Part shown: in pieces, positions 10,825 through 20,282 of the stretch | How the letters are laid out: each line of letters begins with the position of its first letter | Numbering within the stretch: the first letter of the stretch is position 1 | Origin: Sesamum alatum | Taxonomy: Eukaryota > Streptophyta > Magnoliopsida > Lamiales > Pedaliaceae | Reading direction: 5' to 3' | Length of the DNA: 64,000 nt | Assembly (NCBI GenBank): GCA_034509735.1 | Contig: JACGWO010000003.1 | Span: forward strand, 1,488,001-1,552,000 | The notes under the pieces: generated by a model | What the model was told of the DNA's origin: nothing | What the model saw: the letters and a program-made list of their open reading frames with translations, nothing else | Databases searched by the model: none | Translations under genes and position numbers: made by a program

Positions 10825-11930
10825 ACTGGGTACAAATAAACTTGCTCTAAATCTATGCTAATACTATCACTAATCACTAGAGTGGCGGATCCTACTGCTT
10901 CTGCCGAGATGGCCTTGCCATTCCCAAGCTTCAGGATCATGTCCCCGCTACCCAATTTTCTGCTTCTTTTCAACACCTGCAAGTCATTGCAAATGTGAGC
11001 TCCACAGCCGGTATCTAATACCCAAGAGGCAGAACTAATGACCATATTAACCTCAATCACATATATAACTTGGTTCGAGAAGAGTTTGGGGCACTCTCTC
11101 TTCCAATGCCCTTTCTCACGGCAGTTGATACATATGTCATATGCCTTCGACTGTTGCTTGGAGACACCCTTTCCCTTTCCTTTGCCTTTTCCCTCTTTGG
11201 CAATGGGAATACTCTTAGTGTTCGTAGCTGCTTTGACGGCCTTTCCCTTCCCTTTCTTCTTCTTCCAACGTCCGGCACCCTTGCCTTTCGTATTAGAAGT
11301 CGAAGCACCTCCAAACAATACCGAAGGCGTGGACTTCTTAGTCGTTGCCTCATATTGCACCAACATATTGATCAACTCATGAATGCCCTTCTCAAGTGCG
11401 TTCATGTTGTAGTTGACGATAAATTGGTCAAAGGACGGTGGGAGTGACTGAAGGACCACATCTATGTACGTTTCATTATCGAGACCTGCCTTTAGGTCCT
11501 CGAGCTTTTCCACCAGGGTAAGCATTTTAACCCCGTGCTCTTGTACAGAGGATCCTTCTGTCATTTTCGTTCCAAAGAATGCCTTGGTAGCGACATACCT
11601 AGTATGCCGGTCCGAGACTGCATAGCAATCCTTAAGGCGAGCCATAATGGAAGGGACATCGTCTAGCCTTTCATATTGCTTCTGAATCTCATTGGTCATC
11701 GAAGCAAGTATGATGCTACGGACCTTCCGGTTATCCTTATGCCAAGTCTCGAACGTCTCACGTTCTTCTGGCGTGGATTCTTCCGGTAAGGTCCTAGGGA
11801 AAGGCTCGTCCATGACGTAGCCTTGGTTCTCGTAATCTAGGACTATCCTGAGATTGCGCAACCAGTCGTTGTAGTTTGTTCCATTGAATTTATTTGTCTC
11901 AAGAATGGTGGAAAGTGGGTTCTTAGACAT
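10821..11930 (-). CDS. Copia-B Gag and protease
   Basis: The 369-residue reading starts MSKNPLSTILETNKFNGTNY, the usual Gag start of this Copia group (DUF4219/UBN2-type Gag). It contains the Gag core around residues 30-190, a very lysine/glycine-rich basic stretch near residues 215-260, and the zinc knuckle CINCREKGHWKREC (CX2CX4HX4C). The aspartic protease motif WVLDTGCGAHIC follows near residue 305. Gag forms the virus-like particle and the protease cuts the polyprotein. The ATG at 11930 is the first in frame after the leader. The protease is expected to run on into the integrase frame, but a missing base near 10835 ends it early. Confidence 0.93.
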   Translation of the reverse strand: MSKNPLSTILETNKFNGTNYNDWLRNLRIVLDYENQGYVMDEPFPRTLPEESTPEERETFETWHKDNRKVRSIILASMTNEIQKQYERLDDVPSIMARLKDCYAVSDRHTRYVATKAFFGTKMTEGSSVQEHGVKMLTLVEKLEDLKAGLDNETYIDVVLQSLPPSFDQFIVNYNMNALEKGIHELINMLVQYEATTKKSTPSVLFGGASTSNTKGKGAGRWKKKKGKGKAVKAATNTKSIPIAKEGKGKGKGKGVSKQQSKAYDICINCREKGHWKRECPKLFSNQVIYVIEVNMVISSASWVLDTGCGAHICNDLQVLKRSRKLGSGDMILKLGNGKAISAEAVGSATLVISDSISIDLEQVYLYPV

Positions 11931-14118
11931 TTTAAAATCTACATTTTAGGAAACAGCGGGCCGATCAGCAGAAAATAAAAGACGGTGGTTTGATAAAATA
12001 ATTAAATGCATGGACTTTAGTCATTTAATCCTCCCACTATTTATACGAAAACACGGTACTCTCAAACGTGATTTTTCGGGAAATCCTTTCCAAGTGGGCT
12101 TGGGATCCACAGCGATTTTTCCCATACCCCGATTTTACGATTCGCATGGAAAAGATCCTGTGAGAGGTATTCCATACCATTCTCGTTCCACGAGATTTCC
12201 AAGATTATTGCCTCACCCTTTCACATGATCTCGAGGACTCCAAGCGAATCATGTTAATTGGGCGTTAGACCCAACCCAATCGACCGAGCCACAGACCCAC
12301 TGGTGCCCCCATGACTCGTGAGACAGGTAGCAGCAGCCCATTTTTCGTTCATGACATAGTGCAGCTTCCTTTAAGTACAATAACGTGCCACGACTCATGA
12401 GACCACGCTATTGACCCAAAGCAGCTTCCTCACTATGCCATGGATTGGAAGGCATGGACAAACTCCTAGAGTTTATGTCCACTTTGTCTAGGGTCTAATA
12501 TTTTGACATTGGTCCAACCAATGTGAGAGTAGTAAATGACCGAGATCTCAAATAAATAAATATCTACACATACATCCAAAATGCGTAAATAAACCATCCA
12601 TAGCAGTTATATAATAAACAAACAATCCATTCATCCATCATCATAACCACATGCAAAATTAAAGCCTAGCACGCCCCTGTTGGATGATCACGAGCCTGAA
12701 TCCTACGCGACCCACTGAGCCCGCAATGGATTTATGGTCAATCTAGGGTTGGTCCTATACTATTACATTAATAGTAACCCAATCATCATGCTGATGGGCC
12801 TTGGTCTCTTTTTCTCTTTCTTCACTTCATGGAAAACTCCAAGGGACCTCCCGTCTGGGCTCTCCATGCGATCCTTCCTTCTTCTCCACCAATTACAAAA
12901 ATAGAAACCTCACTCCTAGTCTACTCTCATTACATATTAAAAAATTAGAAACCCCAGCGAAAACCCGGGGGAGTACATAAGGAGGGAGGTAGAATGCCTT
13001 ATTATTCCAAGGCAACTAGAAAGAGAGAAGGAGAAAGCAGTAAAAGAGGCACACAGGCCCAACAAAAAATAAACCATACATCCGGTCTAGGGCTCGCGAT
13101 CATCCATTTCCATCCAACACACACAATCACATGATCCAATCATATAATTACAATAAACCAACAACATATGATTTCCAATCATAAATATCCAAAATAATAA
13201 ATGAATATGTGCACAACGTGTGAAAAATAAAACACAAATATTCGTAATAATATTTTCTTGTTTTAGGAAAACCTTTCCTCATTATTTTAAGCAAAATAAC
13301 CCCGGAATTCCAAATCCAATTTATTTTACCCCTAAAATAATGTCTTTAGAAAAATAGGCATAATTGAACCAACAAAAAATGATTTTTCAGAATTAATTCA
13401 AAATTAAAACTGAAAATAATTAAAAAATAAAAGAAAAACACTGCTAGGGTTTTGAAACCCTAGCAGCAGCAGCGGCCGCCCGGCACACGCACAGGGCAGC
13501 AGGCTCAGCCTGCCGCCCCTGCACGCGCGCAGGCGCTGCCTGGCCGGGCACGCGCGCGCAGGCCCCTTGCCTGCGTGCGCGCGGGCCTGGCCGGCAGCGC
13601 GCTGCGCGGCCTGGCATTCCGGCAGGCCGTCGCGCGCGCAGGCTCCCTTGCCTTGCGCGCGCGCTGGCCTGCTGGCTGCCGGCCGTGCCGTGCGCAGTGC
13701 GCACGCAGACGTGCACTGGGCACGCCTGCCGGGCACGCGCGCGCAGACTCCTCCGTCTGCGTGCGCGAGCGCCAGGCGGCGCTGCCCAGAGCTCGTCCGC
13801 GCGCGGACTCTCAGGCGCGCAGCCTTGTGCGCGCGCACGCGCCTGGAGGCGCTACCCTGCGCGCAGCCTCCCTGGCTTCGCGCTGCCCCTGCGCGACCGG
13901 CTGGCCGGTTACGTCATTTCTCGTTTTCCGTTCAATTTTCCACCCCGTTTCCCAAGAAAAAACAGAAAAATATCAACATTCAGAGATTCACACGATTTTA
14001 AAAGCAATAAGACCGACATGCTTAAAATCAAGAAAAATCAAGATTTAATATAAAACATGCCAATATCACGTTTCATGCTTAGAACGCACATTAACCCTAG
14101 GCCTATACACCGGACCGG
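11931..14118 (-). other. Copia-B untranslated leader with GC-rich block
   Basis: This 2.2-kb stretch lies between the primer site and gag. No supported protein is encoded. It shares recognisable segments with the leader of Copia-C, for example around GCCTAGCACGCCCC at 12664 against 59830, and the phrase CACTGAGCCCGCA. It includes the GC-rich block at 13443-13915. Readings through the GC block are open on both strands only because stop codons are scarce in such sequence. Confidence 0.75.
13443..13915. repeat. GC-rich, CpG-dense hairpin block in the Copia-B leader
   Basis: About 470 bp of extreme GC content stand in AT-rich surroundings. The block opens with a perfect hairpin GCTAGGGTTT-TG-AAACCCTAGC (13443-13464), which contains the plant telo-box sequence on both arms. 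It then consists of GCGCGC-rich segments. Two near-identical palindromic modules, each starting CGGGCACGCGCGCGCAG and ending TGCGTGCGCG, occur near 13547 and 13731. A much shorter block of the same kind sits in the same leader position of Copia-C (about 60633-60715). Confidence 0.8.
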
Positions 14119-14130
14119 GCTCTGATACCA
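14119..14130 (-). other. Copia-B primer binding site
   Basis: The element strand reads TGGTATCAGAGC (then CCGG) one base inside the 5' LTR. This is the standard complement of the 3' end of plant initiator tRNA-Met. It fixes the element's orientation and the LTR edge. Confidence 0.92.
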
Positions 14131-14131
14131 C

Positions 14132-16123
14132 TGAAAGAAATCGGTGGATCATCCCGGAAATTGCGCGAATGCGGAAGCGCGATAAAAATAAACATACGAA
14201 AAAAATAAAGCATGCTTTTAATTTAAAAGAACACGCTCGAGGGGTGTACCCTTGAGGTTCCCCGGCGTTCGGTGCATCTCATGATTATGAAGCATGTAAA
14301 GAAATCATGGAGGCCATAGAGTTGAAAAAAATTAAAGAGGGACGAAAAATAAAACGAGACCCACCCGTTGTCGTTTTCGTCTTCAACGGCTACACGCGTT
14401 GTTCCCCGTTTTGCACCGAGATCTCATTCTTGAGACCCTCCAAATCGTGACACACGATCCACCCACGTATCTTGCACGTCGTGCTAGCAACGAACAAGTA
14501 TTTTTGGAGAGGATAGACCAATCACACGTTATGAAATTAACGGGACTAATCTTCCTTAGTTCTAATGTTCCAAGAACAAAAGAACAAGAAACAATTTTCT
14601 TGTAGAGAGAGAGGGGGCGGACGAGAGGTGAGGAGGGGAGAGACGAGTGTGTGTTGTGTGTGTGATTTCAAGAATCATCATCCTTCAAAAGGTTGGAAGC
14701 TAGAGGTATTTATAGAGGAGGAGTTTAATCCTCTTAAAACTCCTACTCTAAGAACTCTAATTTGACTAGAATTTTGACCTAGTCAAAGTCCTAGTCAAAC
14801 TAGTGTTTGACCTAGTCAAACAAATCCTAGCCTTCCATCTCCCTTTTCCATCTCAACCGTTGATTTTAATTTAATGGAATATTTAAATCCCATTAAATAT
14901 TCCAAAAGGCTAAAAGAATAAATATAATATAATGAATAAATATTAATATTTATTCTAAGCCCATTAAATCAACCCTTTAATAAATCCTATTTATTAATTT
15001 AATTCCCTTTATCAAATAGAAGGAATTAATTTCTCCAAGAAAATATAGGACCCGATTAAATCTAATTTAATCATTCCTTTACTCCAATATTTAATTCCAA
15101 ATTAAATACTAAGTGTGTGTGGATAGTGTGTGACTCTTTAGGTTCACCATTCAGCTAGACTTGGTCGGATTCCTAGAATCCGCCCGTTACCATGGGTGGC
15201 CATCTAGCAACGGTCCATGGCACTAGAGACTAGGTGAAATAATTGGGGATGAACATTTAGGTTCTAACAGTACACTTGTCCTTCTGTCTTCGGTCTCATC
15301 ACTTAGAGTCTAGGGCATGGAAAAAGCAGGTACCCATTTTGGACCTAAGTGTCGGTCTGTCCTTACTAAACGCCGCAAGGGAAACCTTTCCCTTCTGTTC
15401 AGTTACTGTGGCCACATATTTCAGGGACAAGACACAGAGCATACATGAGACTCAACTGTCAATACCTTTTGACAGGAGACAGATCCTTTCTTGGAAACTA
15501 CTGTCACTCTGTACACCCGAGCTGCACTAGACATGGGTTATGACTACTCAAGAGTATTTTAGCAATCTCTCACCATATCTAAGATACAGACCTGATGCAC
15601 AGGTAAACTCAGCAGTTCCTCAAGTCAAAGGACTTGGCCTGTACCATTGGAACCGGGAATACACGTCATACCTTGCTGACCATACTCAAGGTCCTCCGTA
15701 AGACAGTTCCCGCGAGTCACCTCAGTCAGCTGCTTCCTAGCATGCTGACCCACTAACACTGCTTAGACGACCTTCGTCACCCGTCGATGAAATACGACAG
15801 CAGATGCTTAGTGCAAGTCTCAAAGGGAATCCCGGTACCCATTTTCAGGATTCCTTGACTTGGAGGTTTCCGGACTGATTCGGTAAGACTGATTTCATGG
15901 ACCTACCTCCAAGCGTAGTCCCAGTCCCCGAACTCGTTTCTCAGTCCGTGGGCTTTGTTTGTGTAGTGAACAGAAATGCAGATATAAGTGAACGTAAACA
16001 AAGTATTGCCATATGAATTTTCACTTCTTTATTCATAAATGTTTTTATCAAATACCAAAAATTGTCTAGACATAGGTTACATATTCCTGCCAAAATTGGT
16101 TTACATGGTCACCTATTCTAACA
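14132..16123 (-). repeat. Copia-B 5' LTR (1992 bp) with promoter
   Basis: It has the same ends as the 3' LTR and is complete. On the element strand a TATA-type sequence CTATAAATA lies at 14715-14707, which would place the transcript start about 30 bases further on, near 14680, and leave roughly 550 bases of R-U5 before the primer site. This LTR keeps the ~60 bp near 15616-15677 that the 3' LTR has lost. Confidence 0.92.
14707..14715 (-). promoter_or_regulatory. Putative TATA box of Copia-B
   Basis: CTATAAATA on the minus strand inside the 5' LTR, upstream of R-U5. The same sequence is kept in the other LTR near 6487-6495. The assignment rests on motif and position only. Confidence 0.55.
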
Positions 16124-16169
16124 GTTAACATATAGGTGCCACAAGAGCAAAACAAACCTTTCTTTTCTT

Positions 16170-16964
16170 TTCTTTTTTTTAATTAAACCACCCCGAGGTG
16201 GGGGGAGCTTTTCGGGGTCCCCATCCCTTCTATATTAAAATAGTCAAGAAGGAATATACAGCGGGGAGAGCTACCTCCCTAGTTAAGTCTAGAAACTAGT
16301 AAATAAGGAGTACTACTCCCTTACAATTAAGAGAGGTGAAAGCATAAATGAGGAGTACTACTCTCTTACAACAAAAAGTTATTTATTACTAAACCAAAAG
16401 TCAGTGACACTATTCTGAAGATAGAGCTTCATTGTGCCAAAAAAAGAATATACCAAGTCACTGAAGATATGACTATAATAATCTGCGTCAAAAGATTAGA
16501 CAAAAAGTCACCAGCACAATAGGGAGGGCAGTTCTATAAAAGGGAAAAATGTGCACCGGCTAGGTGCAGAAACAACAACAGAAATAGAAGTAGCAGTGCA
16601 GATACAACATCACCAATCAGCATAACAACAGCACAAAATAGGAACTATCCTCACATACACAAACATGATCAACAGTTAACAGAAGCATAACAGGGCAGAA
16701 AACAAGTACTGCACCGGCAAGGTGCACCCGAAACAAGTATTGCACTAGCAAGGTGTGCAGGTAATGGGAGAAGCATAACAAGGCACAAACAATAATACAC
16801 TGGCAAGGTGCACCCTAAACAAGTAATGCACCGGCAAGGTGCACAGGAAATGCAGAAGCAAAGTGATCCAAACAAGTAAGCTAATCCACAAGTAATCCCA
16901 TCATAAGATACCCGGAGTAATAAAGCAGAGAAGGCAAAGTTGGGAAACCAAACCAAAGCTACTT
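16170..16964 (-). mobile_element. 5'-truncated LINE insertion (795 bp)
   Basis: It is flanked by a perfect 20-bp duplication AAACAAACCTTTCTTTTCTT (16150-16169 and 16965-16984). Next to the left copy is a T-run, the complement of a poly-A tail, so the insert is minus-strand and was made by target-primed reverse transcription. The region beside the tail contains CCACCCCGAGGTGGGG, a small palindrome. No protein is recognisable, so this is probably only a 3' untranslated part of a LINE. Near 16720-16850 the motif GCACCGGCAAGGTGCAC recurs four times in variant form. Confidence 0.82.
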
Positions 16965-16984
16965 AAACAAACCTTTCTTTTCTT

Positions 16985-17760
16985 GAGGCATCCTCTTCTC
17001 CATTGGGTCTGTCCATTTGCTCCTTGATTTTTTGCTTGTATAGCTATGTTTTGAGGGGCATTTGCATACGTAGAGCTAACCTACCTTTGTCTTTCAGTTC
17101 GTAGGACGATGGCATACGCATTGGCAACACTAGTTAATGGTTCATCATCAATATCTTGCTATGGATGGATTCTAAGGACTCATCAAGACCCATCAGAAAC
17201 TGCATGAGATGGTCTCTTTGATGCAGATCTGGAATTGCCTTCGATGTGCCACAGCTGCAAGAAGGAGCAACCACCAGACAGGCCAGTTCATCCCAAAACT
17301 TCTTAAGCCTCCCAAAGTACGCTGAGACAGACAAGGTGCCTTGAGTAGTGGAGGCAATGTCCCTCTACAGTTGGTACACCAGGGGTCCATTGCCAACCCC
17401 GAATCTTGCTTCCAATTCGAGCCAGAGATCTCTGCCTGTCTTAATGTAAAGGAAAGACTCCACAATGTCTTTCGAGATCGAGTTAAGAATCCAGGAGAAA
17501 ACCATACTATCTACTCGCGCCCATTGTTTGAATTCTTCAGCTGATTCATCAGGTTTGGGGGTTTTACTATCGATAAACCCTAGCTTCATTTTGGCCCTGA
17601 GAGCAATTCAAATGGAGTGACACCAAGATAGAAAGTTTGTTCCATTTAAGGGATTGGTAACTAGAATGGTTCCAGGATTATCAGTAGCTTGGACCCTCAG
17701 GATGTCAGGGTCTGCCTCCACCTTCTTGCCTTTATTTTCTGGCTTAGTAGGGCTCGCCAT
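16985..17760 (-). pseudogene. Copia-A Gag remnant
   Basis: The reading starts at an ATG at 17760 (MASPTKPENKGKKVEADPD) and continues with DNPGTILVTNPLNGTNFLSW. After a stop comes MKLGFIDSKTPKP, then VDSMVFSWILNSISKDIVES, LWLELEARFGVGNGPLVYQL and, in another frame, MSVSAYFGRLKKFWDELACL. These are standard Gag segments of UBN2/retrotrans_gag Copia elements. Stops and frameshifts make it non-functional. The tail (SVANAYAIVLRTERQR) runs towards the integrase with no zinc knuckle or protease in between, so part of the polyprotein is missing. Confidence 0.88.
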
Positions 17761-17840
17761 TGTTGATTCTCGAGTGGCCTGTTTTCTATGTGTGACCTAT
17801 TTGAGAAGAAAGAGCAAGTTCCAGAGATTATCAGATCATG

Positions 17841-17852
17841 GCTCTGGTACCA
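17841..17852 (-). other. Copia-A primer binding site
   Basis: TGGTACCAGAGC on the element strand touches the 5' LTR directly. It differs at one base from the TGGTATCAGAGC consensus complementary to initiator tRNA-Met, fitting an old element. Confidence 0.85.
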
Positions 17853-18157
17853 TGACAAGAAGCTTGATGCGCAGCCACGGAAGTAAAGAAGGTAAAGTGA
17901 TCTCATTGATTACTTGAAAGAAATCACCTCTCATTTATAGAGGTTTAGCTTAACAACTGCCACTAACTGACTCTACTAACTAATAATCTGCTGTATTAGA
18001 AACTAACCTAACCGCTATTAACAGAAGTGCTAACCAGCTGTAGAAGTGTTATACGCCTTTGCAAATTAAAAAGAAGAGAAAATTGCTAATACACTTATGA
18101 AAGTGTTGAGTCCACAAAACGTTTTTCTTCCTCACTTGCAACAGCCCACCTTCCTCA
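17853..18157 (-). repeat. Copia-A 5' LTR (305 bp)
   Basis: It begins TGACAAGAAGC at the primer site and ends CTTCCTCA on the plus strand. On the element strand CTATAAATG (17940-17932) is a candidate TATA box. It matches the 3' LTR at 972-1276 over its whole length with scattered substitutions. Confidence 0.87.
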
Positions 18158-18644
18158 CTTATGAAATGACCATTTTGCATAAAATTGTAAGACTTTCAGA
18201 AGTATGGTATTTTTTTTAAAAAAAATTAAAATAATTTCTCCATGGGTGAGCCAGGAGATAAATTATTATATAACGCTTTTTGGTATGTATGAATAAGAAA
18301 CGTACTTTCCTCATCAAAAAGGAAGCGAAAATAATAAGAAACGTGCGTTGCAACATATTTCCTTAGATTTCTGTTGTACTCCATTTATTGCCTGCAATGA
18401 ATATTATTTAATGCTAAATTAATGTCGCGTTTCCAGCAACTTTCGGGTGGTTGGATGAACTACTGCTGATCTCACTGCAATCCTATTCAACTTTTTCAAT
18501 TTTCATTTGTAATTTATTAGTGATAATCACAACATGCAATTTAAGTTTCTTATTCCAATATTCCTAATAAATTATATGAAAACTTTTAATGCCATCATAT
18601 ATGAGAATAAATAATAAAGAAAAGCATAAAATAGTTACTGAAGT
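18158..18644. other. AT-rich intergenic stretch
   Basis: No reading, RNA gene or clear repeat was recognised here. It separates the outer edge of Copia-A from the CACTA-like terminus. Confidence 0.5.
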
Positions 18645-19325
18645 CACTACAACAAAACATAAAATATATATTAGAGACAAAATATATATTAACTCGTAAT
18701 TTTAAAGTTATCACTAAAAATATAAATTAAGTGATGATAATTATGATGTTATCAGGAAATAGTTAATAATGACAATAATTGTGCATAAAGTTTTCACAAT
18801 TCGACTACTAGTGGCACATCTATAACGATAATTTAGTAATAATATAAATATAATAACAACAATTATTTGTTGTCACTAGGTTGTCACTAAATATATACCA
18901 CTAATTATGTTTACTGACAATTTTATTCGCATTTGTTTTAATACTAATTCTTATTAGTCGTATTTTTTAAAAAAAATATCACTAATTAAACTAATACAGA
19001 CACGCGCCCCACATCGGTTGCAAAAGATGAGCTTTTTTTTCCACGCACGCACCCACTCACACACGCTCCCAATAGGTTTTGAACCCAATATGTACACAAT
19101 AAAATATTGAGTCCCAAACTATTTGGGTGTCCCCTGAGGGACAAATTGCAAACGAGAAGTTTGAGTGACTTATTTGTCCTAACGAGGCACCTTTGAAGCT
19201 AAAATCGTGATACCATGCAAAGTCAAAGTAGACAATACCATGTGGTATAGAGCATCGATCTAGTACTATAAAAATCAATGTTGTGAGAATAAAAATTCTC
19301 AGCACTTATAATATATATATAATCA

Positions 19326-19680
19326 CACTACAAAAAAATTAAATTACTTTTCGCTACACTATTAATAATCACAAGTTAAAAATTGTGGTAAATCAATACT
19401 ATTGACCATGGTTAACCAAAATCAATGAAAAAACTTAAATTTTTATCACGATTAATCAATATTTGTCATGATTTTTAGCAATAGCAAAACATTTGTCATG
19501 ATTTTGGTCATGACTAATGTTTTGACCACACTTATAGAAACAACGACGAATGACTATTGCAAACTCATAGTTAATTTGTATTCACCATAATTTTTTTTTA
19601 ACTATAATAATTAATCATAGTAAAAAAATCATATTTTTTTAACGTCAATGATAGTATTAGCACTGTCCCTTGATTTTTTA
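19326..19680. repeat. CACTA-like terminus with subterminal repeats
   Basis: CACTACAAAAAAATTAAA at 19326 is a typical CACTA-type end. It is followed by repeated words such as TTGTCATGATTTT and ATTAATCA in both directions. No partner terminus was found nearby. Similar words occur at 30840-31000, suggesting a dispersed family. Confidence 0.4.
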
Positions 19681-20282
19681 TTTTTTATTTGTGTTTATGG
19701 TTGATCTTCTGTGTGAGTCTTGCCCGAATATCAAGATTGAATTTATTTTATTTTATTTTATTTTTTTGTAACTTTTGAAAATTAAGAAGAACCCGAGTTT
19801 AAATATACATCCCAATGTAGGTATTTGAACTTTTTACCTATATATAACACACATATATATTCAAAAAAGGTATCAAGTATATGGTGCAAATTTAATTACA
19901 ACTTTTAGTGATGAGAAGACAAAAAATAAAAAGCAAAGCACAAAGTTTAAAGGTTATTGGCCTATTGTTATACTGCTGCAGGTCACTTATTTCTTGTCAA
20001 TGCATCCAAACACAATCTAATCAAAATCGCCTTGAACCCTTGTTGTGACCTGTGACAATTGGAAATAAACTAATTAACAATATTCATCATGAGTGAAAAT
20101 ATCATTTTCTTTTGAAAAAACAATTCCAACTTTAAGTGAATGTACTATAGGATTTTGCTTATATTGTCGTATCAATTAGTTCAATCAACAAAAGTGAGAG
20201 AAGACTTTAAATTTTATAAGATGGATTCATTTCCCCATTTCCACCTCTTTGGTGGCCATTTTATCTTTATTTTGTATTATTG

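Larger units (their letters stand above)
5915..16123 (-). mobile_element. Copia-B: complete, nearly intact long-LTR Copia element
   Basis: This 10.2-kb element is bounded by LTRs at 5915-7864 and 14132-16123 and by a perfect 5-bp duplication GTTAA (5910-5914 and 16124-16128). All coding sequence is on the minus strand, in the order gag-protease, integrase, reverse transcriptase-RNase H. A tRNA-Met primer site abuts the 5' LTR and a polypurine tract abuts the 3' LTR. A 2.2-kb leader separates the primer site from gag and contains a GC-rich block. The LTRs are highly similar (roughly 97% by eye), so it is younger than its host Copia-A. The long LTRs and the order of domains suggest the Tork/Angela side of the Copia tree, but lineage was not tested. 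Confidence 0.95.
972..18157 (-). mobile_element. Copia-A: old Ty1/copia element carrying three nested insertions
   Basis: Two 305-bp LTRs (972-1276 and 17853-18157) in the same orientation bracket gag, integrase, reverse transcriptase and RNase H remnants, all on the minus strand. The right LTR is therefore the 5' LTR. A primer site complementary to initiator tRNA-Met touches its inner edge, and a G-rich polypurine tract touches the inner edge of the left LTR. The span of 17.2 kb is inflated by S1 (2229-4402), Copia-B (5915-16123) and a LINE fragment (16170-16964). Removing these and one copy of each duplication leaves about 12 kb less. No clear 5-bp target duplication was found around Copia-A itself, in keeping with its age, and the left LTR start is uncertain by a few bases. 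Confidence 0.85.

Noticed and set aside
11038..11447. Open readings opposite or overlapping Copia-B Gag.
   Set aside because: They are shadows of the Gag reading, whose zinc knuckle and protease motifs fix the true strand and frame.
13404..14053. Several long overlapping open readings (Ala/Arg-rich) on both strands.
   Set aside because: They exist because GC-rich sequence lacks stop codons; they are open on both strands and in several frames, with no motif, and lie in a retrotransposon leader.
16720..16860. Recurring GCACCGGCAAGGTGCAC units looking like a CRISPR-style array.
   Set aside because: Units are irregularly spaced, diverged and located in a LINE fragment of a plant genome; CRISPR arrays do not apply.
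19003..19014. CCCCACATCGG resembling the upstream element of plant snRNA genes (RTCCCACATCG).
   Set aside because: No properly spaced TATA box and no snRNA sequence follow; an isolated match in repeat-rich DNA.
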